Shown here piece after piece: positions 19,170 to 29,455 of a DNA stretch of 64,000 bases. How positions within the stretch are numbered: the first letter of the stretch is position 1; each line of letters starts with the position of its first letter. Origin of the DNA: Azorinus chamasolen. Lineage: Eukaryota > Mollusca > Bivalvia > Cardiida > Solecurtidae. The notes beneath the pieces are model-generated. The model was given only the letters and a program-made list of their open reading frames with translations, made no database searches and was not told where the DNA came from. A program made the position numbers and the translations under genes. The stretch is taken from the NCBI GenBank assembly GCA_963576725.1, contig OY755252.1, forward strand, positions 43,563,552-43,627,551, read 5' to 3'.

Positions 19170-19480
19170 CAGTAACACTCATCTAAACTGGAATTGTAGT
19201 AGGAAAAAAACGATATTTTAGGCAGGTGGCAGCTTAATGCAGGGCCAAAGTCACGCAAAAAGACGCATCTGCAAACAGAGTAGACCCAGATCAGACGGCT
19301 CCTATATGAACCGTCTGATCAGGGTCTGCTCTGTTTGCTTATGGTGTAATATAGATCTGATTCTACAGCTTCTGTCTGAGCCAAAATGTCATGTGTTCAT
19401 ATGCCATTATAAAAAGTTATCTTATTAATATTCATGACGTCATTATTTTTTACATGAATATTCATCAGGGAAAGGGTTAA
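19170..19480. mobile_element. T2 left half fused to a P2 right portion
   Basis: CAGTAACACTCATCTAAACT through GCAGGTGGCAGCTTAATGC is T2. Within the left arm it switches to CATCTGCAAACAGAGTAG. A full P2 hairpin (CCTATATGAACC tip, A:A mismatch) and the P2 right half follow, ending at GGGAAAGGGTTAA (19480). Confidence 0.8.
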
Positions 19481-20296
19481 CCTTTAGCCGTCTGAGCAAA
19501 TTGTATTTACAGAATTTTTCACCTACTACATTTTCAAAATTCAAGCTATAATCAATTTGTCTACCGACATGCAATCAGGCAGTCAAACAGTTCGGTACCT
19601 GATGAGACTCATCTGGATACAAACTGTTTACATAGGTATTCACTCATCTACCCATAGCAGAACTGTTTACATTGGTATTCACTCATCTACCCATAGCAGA
19701 ACTGTTGACATAGGTATTCACTCATCTGCCCATAGCCAAACTGTTTACATAGGTATTCACTCATCTACCCATAGCTAAACTGTTTACATAGGTATTCACT
19801 CATCTACCCATAGCAGAACTGTTTACGTAGGTATTCACTCATCTACCCATAGCATAACTGTTTACATAGGTATTCACTCATCTACCCATAGCATAACTGT
19901 TTACATAGGTATTCACTCATCAACCCATAGCAGAACTGTTTACATAGGTATTCACTCATCTACCAATAGCAGAACTGTTTACATAGGTATTCACTCATCT
20001 ACCCATAGCATAACTGTTTACATAGGTATTCACTCATCTACCCATAGCAGAACTGTTTACATAGGTATTCACTCATCTACCCATAGCAGAACTGTTGACA
20101 TAGGTATTCACTCATCTACCCATAGCAGAACTGTTTACATAGGTATTCACTCATCTACCCATAGCATAACTGTTTACATTGATATTCACTCATCTACCCA
20201 TAGCAGAACTGTTTACATTGGTATTCACTCATCTACCCATAGCAGAACTGTTTACATTGATATTCACTTATCTATCCGTAGCAGACTAAATGTTAA
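19477..20296. mobile_element. P7 MITE containing a 39-bp minisatellite of about 17 units
   Basis: TTAACCTTTAGCCGTCTGAG at the left and GCAGACTAAATGTTAA at the right are P7 termini. The intact siblings at 31038 and 46559 have one copy of CTGTTTGCATAGGTATTCAC then TCATCCGCCCATAGCAG. Here that stretch is multiplied about 17 times (19628-20285). It begins inside the right arm of the P1-like hairpin and ends at the terminus. The array clearly grew from the element itself. Confidence 0.92.
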
Positions 20297-20301
20297 TATT
20301 A

Positions 20302-20612
20302 AAACTCTCTAAAGCGACAACTTAAACAAAAAAATCTAGTTTTGGACTTTGAATCCTTTATTCCATGAATATTCAGGAAAGAAAGAAATGACATCATGAA
20401 TATTAACTAGCTGAAAATTTATAATGTAAATTGAGCACGAGAAATGTAGCCATTACAGATACTGAACCATCTGATATGGGTCTACTCTGTTTGCAAATGT
20501 GTTAAAAGGCGTTTCTATGGTGTAATGTGTTAAGACACGCGGTAGTTTAATGCATCTAGACGCTTTCGTGTTGCACTAAGCAACCACCTACTTTTAACAC
20601 TCCCATTTTAAT
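20302..20612. mobile_element. T3 MITE with an inserted P2 remnant
   Basis: AAACTCTCTAAAGCGACAAC at the left is T3. From about 20345 come CCTTTATTCCATGAATATTC and GGGTCTACTCTGTTTGC (reversed P2). At about 20530, GCGGTAGTTTAATGC and GCAACCACCTAC resume the T3 hairpin. Confidence 0.6.
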
Positions 20613-20625
20613 CTTTTCTCTCGTA

Positions 20626-20940
20626 ACCCCTTTCCTCATATAGGCTACATGTAAACGGCTTTTCACACCGCTGCAAGCACAGCGTAGACACAGATAGGAC
20701 AAATCATGAAGGAGCTGTCTGATAAGGGTCTGCTCTATGAAGTAGCTGTCTGGTAAGGGTCTGCTCTATGAAAGAGCTGTCTGATAAGGGTCTGCTCTAT
20801 GAATGAGCTGTCTGATAAGGGTCTCCTCTATGAAGGAGTTGTCTGATAAGGGTCTGCTCTATGAAGGAGCTGTCTGATAAGGGTCTGCTCTTTTTGTTTG
20901 TAAAATTATTTTAGATCTGCTTCTATAGTATTTTTCAAAG
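20626..20940. mobile_element. P2 MITE with right arm expanded into six 31-bp repeats
   Basis: GTAACCCCTTTCCTCATATA leads to a decayed left arm (CACAGCGTAGACACAGATAG). The right arm GAAGGAGCTGTCTGATAAGG then GTCTGCTCTAT is repeated six times (20711-20890) before the normal TTTTTGTTTG and AGATCTGCTTCTATAG follow. Confidence 0.88.
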
Positions 20941-21004
20941 AAAAGAATTTTCTTGAAATTCTACATTATATAAAGTAAGGATAAAAGCGGATACTAAATT
21001 TTTA

Positions 21005-21140
21005 GGCAAAGAGTTTGGATCCTGACGAGACTCTGATTATTTTCAGGGTTTTACTTTTCTGTCACTCTTTTAACGGGGAAATGAAGAAAATATAAAAAGA
21101 TAAGTAGCAGATATTTTCTGGCAGACGACAAATTAACCAT
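21005..21140. mobile_element. P1 MITE, reversed, tip deleted
   Basis: GCAAAGAGTTTGGATCCTG is one arm; the right side carries GGGGAAATGAAGAAAAT, GCAGACGACAAATTAACC and other P1 words. The second arm is gone. Confidence 0.6.
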
Positions 21141-21257
21141 CTGAATGCATGAATCAAATATGCTGACGTTTGCAAACAATGAAGACCCATACCAGAGAGA
21201 TACTTGTCCCGGTTTCATGGTATATATTTAGGGATTTTCTAAAGAAAAGTGTAACAT

Positions 21258-21360
21258 GACAAACAGTGCAGACCCTGATGAGAGGGCTCCTCTAGGAGCC
21301 CTCTCATCGGGGTCTTCACTGTTTGCAGAGAACATTAGTCACACAGTCACTCGCGTCCCT
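21258..21360. mobile_element. P5 hairpin, best-kept copy
   Basis: ACAAACAGTGCAGACCC mirrored around GAGGGCTCCTCTAGGAGCCCTC. The mismatch position is T opposite G. Outer termini are not clear. Confidence 0.82.
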
Positions 21361-21961
21361 TAACTGCAAGGGATAAGCTCAGTAAAACTTTCAACTTGCT
21401 TTGCATGTACTACATTTTCAACACTCCTTAATATAGTGTTTATTCATATCCACATGTCTACGTGTCGAAATACGATATTTTACACCTTGAGCAGAAAAGA
21501 GTGTTTTAAACATGAAATGTTCTTGAACAAATAATCAATATCCTTGAGCAAATACTCAATATCGTTGAGCGGGCTCAAATACATTTTTCAGTTTTACTGA
21601 TTTGAAATAAGTATTATTAAACAAACTCCGAATATAAACATAGCAAGCCATAGACTGATAGTTGATGTCAAAATCATATAGTCACGTCTAGCAATAACAT
21701 GATTGTGAAATAACAGGCCCAGTTGAGCCATTGCTTGATCTTGATCTTGAAACCGGTAACAGCGGGAGCTCCCTGATCCGGATCTATACTGTTTGTATAG
21801 TTTATAATCTTGTCGCAAATGGTACCCTGTCATTCTGAATGGACTACGTCATTAAATAACGATGGAGCAGCCCACTTTCAAAATTCCGCATTTAAAGGGT
21901 CTGGAGGATACGGTACCCATTTACTTTGAAATTTTCCACGCATGGTCGGCCTTTTCAGTTT
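21361..21961. other. No gene; hairpin scrap
   Basis: CTTGAGCAAATACTCAATATC words occur twice near 21535-21560. At 21765-21800, GGGAGCTCCCTGATCCGG is a decayed hairpin arm. No exon is supported. Confidence 0.35.
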
Positions 21962-22078
21962 TAAACCCTTTCTGTGCAGTAAACGGGTCACTGTTGTTCT
22001 TCGCAAACACCGTAGAGACAGAGCAGTGGGCTCCTAAAGGGACCCTCTCATCAGGATCTCCGTTGTTTGTCATGTTAC
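21962..22078. mobile_element. P5-type MITE, reversed
   Basis: TTAAACCCTTTCTGTGC at the left; arms CGCAAACACCGTAGAG and CATCAGGATCTCCGTTGTTT around GGGCTCCTAAAGGGACCC. Confidence 0.6.
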
Positions 22079-22087
22079 ATTTTTCCT

Positions 22088-22346
22088 TTAACCATTCTCT
22101 TGCTGAATTTTAAAATACATGTCTCCTTCTTTACCCATACCCGGTGGTATAATTACATAATTATATCTTCACTGTGTACAAGTATTTCGCTGTGCAATCA
22201 CTGATTGGAGTGCACTGGTTGCACAATCAACTTGTAAATAGTGCAGACCCTGATGAGACAGCTCCTACAGGAGCTGTCTCATCTGGGTCTTCACTATTTA
22301 CAGGTATATGTAGGTATATTGACGTGAATAGCAAGCGAAGGGTTAA
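22088..22346. mobile_element. P3 MITE, complete 259-bp copy
   Basis: TTAACCATTCTCTTGCTG and GCAAGCGAAGGGTTAA termini with TTAA at both ends. Hairpin TAAATAGTGCAGACCCTG around ACAGCTCCTACAGGAGCTGT with the T:T mismatch. Other copies at 31381, 31977 and 33350. Confidence 0.92.
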
Positions 22347-22569
22347 AACAATTCTGAATATTCACAGTAAGCTTAATTTGTTTTAATTTTGAATTATATT
22401 TGAAACATTAGTGTCGAAAGGGATAACTTAGAAGCATGTGAACGTTATTATATGCTGTTTATATACATTAAATCCACGATATGAACGTTATTACATGTAT
22501 ATGCTGTTTATATACATTAATTCCCCAGTAGTTCGAACACAAAAAAACAATGACCATTATTGATATTAC

Positions 22570-22705
22570 GTATGCAGGGTGAAAGTCTTGTAGAAAGCTC
22601 TTCTAAGAGTTTTCTGTGTGACCTTCACCTGGCATTAAGCATCTACTTGCCAGAACACGTCTCGGTTATTCATTAGTAAAATTTTGAACTATCGAGACTG
22701 TACTG
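22570..22705. mobile_element. T6-like MITE, left end lost
   Basis: GCAGGGTGAAAGTCTTGTAG is mirrored around AGCTCTTCTAAGAGTTTT; the right part ends ACTATCGAGACTGTACTG. The left terminus is absent. Confidence 0.6.
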
Positions 22706-22776
22706 TGGGTTCAAAAAAGGAACATGCGTAATGCATTTTACACCAGCATAAACGACACAAGTTACCTCTAATATCC

Positions 22777-23026
22777 TTAACCATTTCCCTGTTCTATATT
22801 TAGTCTAACTTTCAATACCTACTGAATATTCATGGACAAAATAGTTATAATGTAATATGCAAGGTGGAATATTGTAGCCATTTTAGAAAGTAAAGAAACA
22901 GATCTATCAAATTACAATAGCAAACAGAGCTGACCCTGATCAGACGGCTCCTAGAGGAGCCGTCTGATCTGGGTCTACTCTGTTTGCATATGCACGAAAA
23001 CACGTTTATATGAGGGAAAGGGTTAA
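22777..23026. mobile_element. P2b MITE, complete 250-bp copy
   Basis: TTAACCATTTCCCTGTTC and ATATGAGGGAAAGGGTTAA termini with TTAA. Hairpin GCAAACAGAGCTGACCCTG with tip GACGGCTCCTAGAGGAGCCGTC and T:T mismatch. It can serve as the reference P2b copy. Confidence 0.93.
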
Positions 23027-23249
23027 TACATTACACATGTGTTATAACTCTTATCCCCCTGTGACAAAAATGATGTCTGCTCAAAATTTGATGTGTTGCA
23101 TTTGTGACTACATGCTATCCGATGAGTGGCAGACAATGACGTAGCGTCACGTGACGTCTCATCTGAGTCCAAACTGTTTGTATATTCGAGTCATGTTGCG
23201 AATATTAGGGTTGAATAGATTTAATTGAATTAATATCATTAGTCTGAAA
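23027..23249. other. P1b fragments, no gene
   Basis: CTTATCCCCCTGTGACAAAA and TGTCTGCTCAAAATTTG are the P1b left flank. GACGTCTCATCTGAGTCC with AAACTGTTTG is a right arm. The middle is missing. Confidence 0.5.
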
Positions 23250-23342
23250 AAGCAGGTTGCTTGATGCAGGACAAAAGTAACGCAGAAGGCTCCTTAAGCA
23301 GCGTTCTGTGTTACTTTATACCTTTAAGTTACCACCTGCTTT
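23250..23342. mobile_element. T3 hairpin
   Basis: GCAGGTTGCTTGATGCAGG and TTAAGTTACCACCTGC are the hairpin bases; the tip reads AGGCTCCTTAAGCAGCGTT. Termini are weak. Confidence 0.7.
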
Positions 23343-23383
23343 ACAGACACACATTTAGAGTTTTTTGATATTGGATTTACACC

Positions 23384-23625
23384 TTATTCCATAAATATGC
23401 CTTTTAACGCCTTTGCAAACAGAGTAGACCCATATAAGACCTCCTATTGGAGCCGTCTGATCAGGGTCTACTCTGTTTACTTTTGATATAGTACAGATCT
23501 GATTCTTCACTTACTGTCACGATATTTATTTTTATTTTATTCATGGTGTCATGATAAAAACATAGTGAATTAAAACTCATGAAGTCAATATTGCATGACT
23601 AGATATTCATGGAGTAAAGGGTTAC
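23384..23625. mobile_element. P2 MITE
   Basis: TTATTCCATAAATATGCC and TTCATGGAGTAAAGGGTTA ends; hairpin GCAAACAGAGTAGACCCA with tip CCTCCTATTGGAGCC. A:A mismatch present. Confidence 0.82.
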
Positions 23626-23666
23626 GACAGGCTTTACTGCATTCTATCATTTATGTATTTTTTAAT

Positions 23667-24460
23667 GTCTACAATTAACTGGTTGCGAGAAATGTGGGCG
23701 ATCCTACATAAATTCAGTACAAGTACATTAAACGTATGTATCGATCGCTAGGACAGAACCTGAACATCGCTCATTCCCTCGGGCTGTAATAGCCCTTATC
23801 CCGTGTAATCCCGTGACCCCATAGAATACTGACCCCCGGTCACTATTCTTCAGAAAATGCGACCCCTTTCTGAAAAATACAATTTTTTGCACGTTACAAA
23901 TGGTAGCAGCGGTGGGATAAAGACAATGCCAGACCGGAGTTGCCTTACCCACGGGTCTCCCAGTGTCCAAGTCTCGGGACGAGACTTCTCGGAGGGGAGA
24001 GTAATGTAACGTTCGTAGAACGTTGGTAATTATGCAAATGAAGCTGACCAGATTATTGTATCTTGGGAAGTAGAGGTATATATATAGCGCAACAAACATC
24101 TCTTGATGTGAGCTTAAGCTTTGCACCGACAGGGTTTGTTGTTTATTAATCTTCTGGTTAATTTTGCGAGAAATGTGGGCGATCCTACTCAAATTCAGTA
24201 CAAGTACATTAAACTTATGCATCGATCGATAGGACAGAACCTGAATATCGCTCATTCCATCAGGCTGTAATAGCCCTTATCCGGTGTAACGAAGTAAAGT
24301 GACCCCATAGAATACTGACCCCCGGTCACTATTCTTCAGAAAAAGCGACCCCTTTCTGAAAAATACCGACTCTCTCTGAAAAATAGTGACCCCCTCTGCG
24401 ATAACTATAGAATATTGACCCCCATCCCAACTATTACTAACAAATTATCAACCATTACAA
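23667..24460 (+). mobile_element. Miniature LTR retrotransposon (TRIM-like), 5'-truncated
   Basis: About 210 bases (23677-23880) recur at 24170-24365 in the same orientation. The left repeat ends CACGTTACA at 23898. Two bases later TGGTAGCAGCGGTGGGA looks like a tRNA primer-binding site. The internal part is only 106 bases and ends in a purine tract GGAGGGGAGAG. The right LTR then starts TGTAACG at 24005 and has a TATATATATAG box at 24076-24087. These are the parts of an LTR element in correct order with no coding sequence. The first 150 or so bases of the left LTR are missing. A fragment lies at 30445. Confidence 0.8.
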
Positions 24461-24478
24461 ATACATTGTACTTGAATA

Positions 24479-24770
24479 CAGGTAAAATTAGATCTTATGG
24501 CACACCAACATAACCTACTTAAAATGTAAACAAAACATACCTGTAACGGTGGTCTCGAGAAAAATAAAAATAGAAAATAATAAAAAATGTATACGCCCAT
24601 CAAAACATATGAAAAAACAAAACTACCCATTCCAAATATAAAATAATAAAAGCAAAGCAGATTTGAACCAAACTATTATAGCGGCCACATGGGCATTATA
24701 CAGTGTATTTACCTGTAGTGTTTGTAAACACTGAGAACAAAAGGTGTGCCATAAGATCTAATTTTACCTG
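24479..24770. mobile_element. TA-flanked MITE with 28-bp inverted termini
   Basis: CAGGTAAAATTAGATCTTAT followed by GGCACACC is repeated exactly inverted at 24743-24770. TA lies on both sides. There is no central hairpin, so this family is distinct from T1 to T7. Only this copy is seen. Confidence 0.88.
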
Positions 24771-24772
24771 TA

Positions 24773-25194
24773 CCTAATATTGTTGTGACTGCAGCTTTGT
24801 TTTTAGCAAGGGGCCTGCCGCCCCGCCCCTTGATATTGTCAGGCCAACTTGGAAAATCGCAATGCGTTGATGGGAAAACCGATTAACATCGACGAAATAG
24901 TTCGTCTGTGTTCGCACAGAATATGAATTCTATTGACCTTGTTCACAGTGGATGTTTCTTCGAAAGTATATTATAGGGCAGTATATGATTATTTTATGAA
25001 TTTTTTTTCTGAGATTTGCAGGAAGAACAATTTTGCGGAAGAATCTGCTTTTTTGTCCACGGATAGAGCTAATGACCACTGCGTGACATTTGCATGATAG
25101 TTCAGAAAGACCTTCACTCTCAGTAGATTCTTTGATAGAAATTGAGTCTAAAAATAGCATATATGCTCTATTCCTGGCGATTCATGTTTAAATT
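24773..25194. other. No assigned gene
   Basis: A 76-codon open frame on the minus strand (25160-24930, beginning MLFLDSISIKESTESEG) has mixed amino acid content but no recognised domain. It adjoins the dispersed E repeat, so it is more likely part of a transposon than a host exon. Confidence 0.25.
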
Positions 25195-25440
25195 ATATTA
25201 TGTGTATGACAGTTGTGCAGTCTAATATTCTGAAAATGGGTGATCCCTCGAAAGCAAAAGTAGAAATGCAAAAAGAGAAAATTGCAGACTCGGTTTTATT
25301 GAGTCTGTTCATGAGTAGTATTTAAAAGTGCAACACTACTCACGCCCCCTAGCACCGGCTTAAGCAGTATTCAATTTTCAAAACTAATAACATGAAAACT
25401 AATGATCCCGAAGGACCAGAAAATATAACAATATATATAT
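25195..25440 (-). repeat. E repeat, single diverged copy
   Basis: In reverse orientation it matches the unit found twice at 53902-54391: GGGTGATCCCTCGAAAGC, AGACTCGGTTTTATTGAGTC, CACGCCCCCTAGCACCGG, CTTAAGCAGTATTCAATTTT and GATCCCGAAGGACCAGAA. It shows the family is dispersed and occurs as one unit as well as in tandem. Confidence 0.85.
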
Positions 25441-26560
25441 AAAATATAAGTCTTTTTTAGTTGTATAGATCTATTAATATTTTTAAACATAAATTTATTC
25501 ATCTTGAAATAATAAATTTTCAGAAACAAATCATCAAAAGTGTAAATTTTGCTTGCTAAATCGAACGAGTCGGCTGCGACGAAAATTTGACCTAATTCCT
25601 ATTGATTGGTCAGTATCAAAATAGCATTCCGGACAAGAAAATTCACGTTACGGGATTTTTTGCGGGACTAAATTCGTTCCGATAAAAATTCATAACAATG
25701 ATTATTTTGAGATTTATGATTATTAGAAGAAAACTAAATGTAACAATTGCTGACGTAATGGCGTTTTCCATATTAACACAACGTCTTCATAGAGGCTATT
25801 GACAAAAACTAGTTCACGGATTGAGAAAACTACGTGATTAAACAATGTACGAATCGATAGGGTACCACGAATCCATATAGGAATTGGCCATAGTAATGGG
25901 TTATTGAGATGCAAACTTCATTAAATTCCCTGAAAGACGTTAGAAAAAAATGACCCTTTGGTGTTTTTGATAGAGTGTCCATCCATTTGAAAGAAACTGA
26001 TTTTAAAAAGTTTCAAACATAAGTTTTCGTATTAAATTGACGAAAACGAAAGTAGGTTTAAATTTAGAGACTTGTGATATCACGGGAAAATTTGCAACGT
26101 ATCACGTGATATCGGACTGTGTCGATAAACCAGGTAAGAATCGTTTAAGTTTTAATTACCGTTTCACTCTGATTTTAATTATTTCACTTTGACTGTGTAA
26201 TCTTAAATTTAATTTGAATACTGTTGCACAGTAGAACTGTAAATCGCGCATAAATCGATAAAAAGTACGACTATTTTGTTTCGAGACACCGGAGGGGTAC
26301 ACCCTACACAGTAATGTTACTCAGTTGATATGTTTCAAATCCACAAGGCAAATGTTGAGATAATGACTTTTAACAAGCTAAGATAACAATAACTATGCTG
26401 ATAAATAGATGCATTAAAAAAAAAATTCTTCCATTTTTTTCTAGAGCAAAATGGGCAACACAAGTGATTTGTCTGCATGCTAACTGTTACAGGGATTATT
26501 ATGCATATAAGAAGTTTTAGCAGAATATATACCGGCGTCTCGTAATAATTTTATACGTCT
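25441..26560. other. AT-rich stretch without recognised features
   Basis: Low MITE density. Two GTATCACGTGATATC-like words lie near 26060-26110. No exon pair or hairpin element could be supported. Confidence 0.3.
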
Positions 26561-26675
26561 GACATCTTACATCATAGGTCTTTGACTAGCACAGGAAGTT
26601 TAAATTGAGAGCAGCTTCAGACTACGGAGAAACAGAAACAGAAGTCAATTCGAGGAGAAGCAAAATCAGTTGAAG
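26560..26675 (+). other. Possible noncoding first exon with a strong donor
   Basis: GAATATATACC at 26524 could act as a TATA box. Downstream, purine-rich sequence ends TTGAAG|GTAAGTATG, an excellent 5' splice site at 26675/26676. No acceptor or coding exon could be linked to it, so this is only a candidate plus-strand transcript. Confidence 0.25.
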
Positions 26676-26954
26676 GTAAGTATGTGGTCAAAAAGCACTA
26701 AAAATATCAGTTGATTTTCTTTGAATGAAAATGATTGTTTTACTGGCCAAACATGTTTCACAAAAGATTATTATTTGAATTAGCTTATTGACAGAAAGTG
26801 TTCAGGTTGTTTCTTTTTACATTTTTCACTGTACACATAAAATGGGTCACAGCTATATAAATAGGGTTTGGGAAACAGATGAATTCAAATCAATTTGAAG
26901 TATCTCAAGTAGAGATCAAAGCAGAAAACATACTGAAGTAACAGGAGGAAAGGT

Positions 26955-27040
26955 GCAGCCTGGGGGCAGGACTTAAACCCAGGACCTCTCACTATAGGGC
27001 GGATAGCTCTATGAACTGAGCTACCCGGACTGCTAGTCTC
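26955..27040 (-). mobile_element. tRNA-derived SINE head
   Basis: On the minus strand, GGGTAGCTCAGTTCATAGAG (A box) and GGTCCTGGGTTTAAGTCC (B-box region) stand in tRNA spacing. The sequence downstream (to about 26840) may be the SINE body. A second CTACCCGGACTGCTA word at 27150 suggests a partial duplicate. Confidence 0.75.
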
Positions 27041-27659
27041 ATCAACGAGCTGTAAGACAGGATGCTAATTTTATGATGGTTGCCGTCTGCCAGGATATCG
27101 TTAAAACCGAAAGTAGCTCGATATCACCATTTAGAGTACACAAATGTGAACTACCCGGACTGCTATACAAGCTCCACACACAAGAACCACTATCGTGGAC
27201 GGACCAGTTTCGGTGCACTTAACAATCAAACTGATGGCGGTGATCACAAATCTTAAAATTGTATGAAAACAATTAATATTACCTTTGTAATAGGTCTTCT
27301 AAGTTAAATCAGTGTACATTAATTCCCAAAATATTCCATATTTATCGCGGTTGAAACTTTTTTAATGACGTAGCCATTTTGTGCTCTTTTGTGTTTATCT
27401 GCCCTATTTCGGTGTGGCTTAGTTCTCTATGATGGCGACCTCTTAAATCCAGAAATGGAAGGAGAACGTCGGATATCTGTACTATTTCATTTTTGTCGGA
27501 CCCTTTATTACTTTTCTACAGTTACTCTGTTTGCAGCTCAATCATTGAGTACACTAGCGATAGGTGGATACAGTATGTTCACTTAAATGTTTTTTCGTTA
27601 TACATGCACTTTACCACTGTATTTGCTGTCGCGGTTGTTGTAGATTAGTCGGAGAGGGG
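27041..27659. other. No gene recognised
   Basis: The region contains the extra CTACCCGGACTGCTA word (27150). TTTCGGTG words occur near 27207 and 27408, but no family is evident. Confidence 0.3.
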
Positions 27660-27965
27660 ATACGTTTATTTACACTGTTTGTCTTTTAGGATGGGGATGG
27701 AATAAGTGTGAGGTTGGGCGCCCATAAACCGGTTTAACCCCCAGTGACTTTTGTCACTGACCGTTCCAAGGCGGTACTTCCATCTTCCTCCTTTTGTATG
27801 TTTGTTTTGTCTTTGTGCGTCTCTTGTAGTTTTTTCTACTTATGTACATTTGCTGTTTCCTTGTGTTGCTGTTCGGGCGAGTGCTTGTTCTGTATGTGGT
27901 GTTTCCTGCATGACTCATTTTTGTACTTTTATGTTTTATCCAAATACAGTGTTCAACAAAAGCGT
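27660..27965. repeat. Dispersed repeat of a kind seen in molluscs
   Basis: GGTTGGGCGCCCATAAACCG, TTTAACCCCCAGTGAC and CTGACCGTTCCAAGGCGG followed by T-rich text. I recall this wording from bivalve sequences, but only one copy lies here. CAGTGACTTTTGTCACTG is a short palindrome inside it. Confidence 0.5.
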
Positions 27966-28800
27966 ATGACTACATTTGTAAATTAAAAGTAGTAGGTCTA
28001 TAACTTAAGTTTTAACTTTGAACTGTTAAAACAAAATGAAATGCATATCAAACAAAGTGTACATGCTATAACGAGTTTAAAGTATTTTTATAACAAGAAC
28101 CATTTATTGTCAAATTGTCAATGTCCTTACCTTGTTTAAACTCATTTTCTGGAATTTGTGTATTTTGACTAAAACAAATCTAGTAAGGCGTTTTCTCCAG
28201 TAAAATATTATTTGATTAAAATCTAGTAGGTATCTCTCCGGCATGAATAAGATTATGTCTCTATCCTGTATGAATAAACTAAAGTAGGTCTCCGCTCTGT
28301 AAGGTCTCTCTCATATGTAAAAAATATAGTGAAGGACATACTTTTGGACATAGCCTGTACTTGAAAAACAGTGAGCAGAGACATTGAAGTCATGTGACTT
28401 TGCTGCAGCATATGACAACAAATGTACATCTCAACAAAATTGAGAGAAACGTTTTCAGGACAATATTGTTTGGAACAAAAGTTATCCAAGTGAAAACAGA
28501 CATAAGGAAAATGGCTGAAATTGTTATGCTTTATCAAATATAGTAAGTAACTTAACTGTTTGCAGCACATTTTAGATTTTTTTGACAGCGATGACAGGTA
28601 TTTGTTTATTTAGTGGATTGCAAAAGTGATGACGTAATTCAACTCTTCTTAAAGAAGATATCGTTTCCCAAGTAAAGTGCACCGAAATAGGACATGCACC
28701 AAAACAGGGCCATCGACGTTTAGCAGTTCCAGTCTAGATCAACCTCCACTAGTCTTTAGTTTAGGCAAACAATTATTTGTCTAAAATACACCTATACAAA
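27966..28800. other. No gene recognised
   Basis: Open frames of up to 105 codons on the minus strand (28570-28253) are rich in Cys, Met and His without domain character. No splice-supported exon was found. Confidence 0.3.
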
Positions 28801-28819
28801 GTGTCACTGTCAGTATTTT

Positions 28820-29125
28820 TCTCTGCCAACAGAGTAGACCCAGAGGTGACCAGACGTTTCGCCCACTAACTAGTTCGCGAACTGGACGTTTCGTCCCCAG
28901 GACATTTTGTACCCGGTCGTTTTGCTCACCTGGTCGTTTCGCCCACCATATATAATATGTTAGCAAACTGGCTTCTGAGAATAACCCTTTCCCTGTTGTA
29001 TATTTTGTCAAAAATTCAACCATTAGAAACTAGAGAATCAAATCAACAAAATTCTAAAGTCATACAGTGCAGACCCAGATCAAAGAAGATCCTACCAGCT
29101 GTCTGGTCTGGGTCTACCCTGTTTG
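28820..29125. mobile_element. P2 and P2b fragments with a GTTTCGCCC repeat
   Basis: CCAACAGAGTAGACCCAG at 28828 is a lone P2 arm. CTGGTCGTTTCGCCCACC-like words occur three times to 28945. From 28982, TAACCCTTTCCCTGTTG begins a P2b whose hairpin (CAGTGCAGACCCAGATC around GATCCTACCAGC) ends near 29120. Here the mismatch position is properly paired, an exception. Confidence 0.6.
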
Positions 29126-29280
29126 CTACATACAAAATAACCAGCCAACAAATGGTATTTGATTAGGATCCAAACTATTTTCTAAACTTATGAAACCTGT
29201 TTAAGAGTTTTCCAAGCCCAAATTTCAAACTGTTGAATTGTTGCATTTTGATTTGGGCATGGACTGTCATTATCTCAGGG

Positions 29281-29455
29281 TGCTTGTAATTATCTTAGGA
29301 TGTTAACAAACTATGTGACACGTGTAATTCTTAATTAATGTAAAGAGTATATGTTGACAGCTTGTAATTATCTCAGGTTATTAACAAACCATGTCACACG
29401 TGTAACTCTTAATTAATGTAAATAGTATATATACTGGAGTTACACTTATACCGAT
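29281..29455. repeat. Tandem duplication, two copies of about 79 bp
   Basis: GCTTGTAATTATCTTAGG, ACACGTGTAATTCTTAATTA and ATGTAAAGAGTATAT are repeated with few changes from about 29360. Confidence 0.85.

Noticed and set aside
21862..22113. 83-codon plus frame
   Set aside because: It reads through a reversed P5 hairpin element into a P3 end.
23728..24255. 175-codon minus frame
   Set aside because: It runs across both LTRs and the interior of the miniature LTR element and has no domain.
27744..27986. Cys/Phe-rich small frames, secreted-peptide-like
   Set aside because: They lie in a dispersed repeat and have low-complexity, T-rich codons. No splice or start context supports them.
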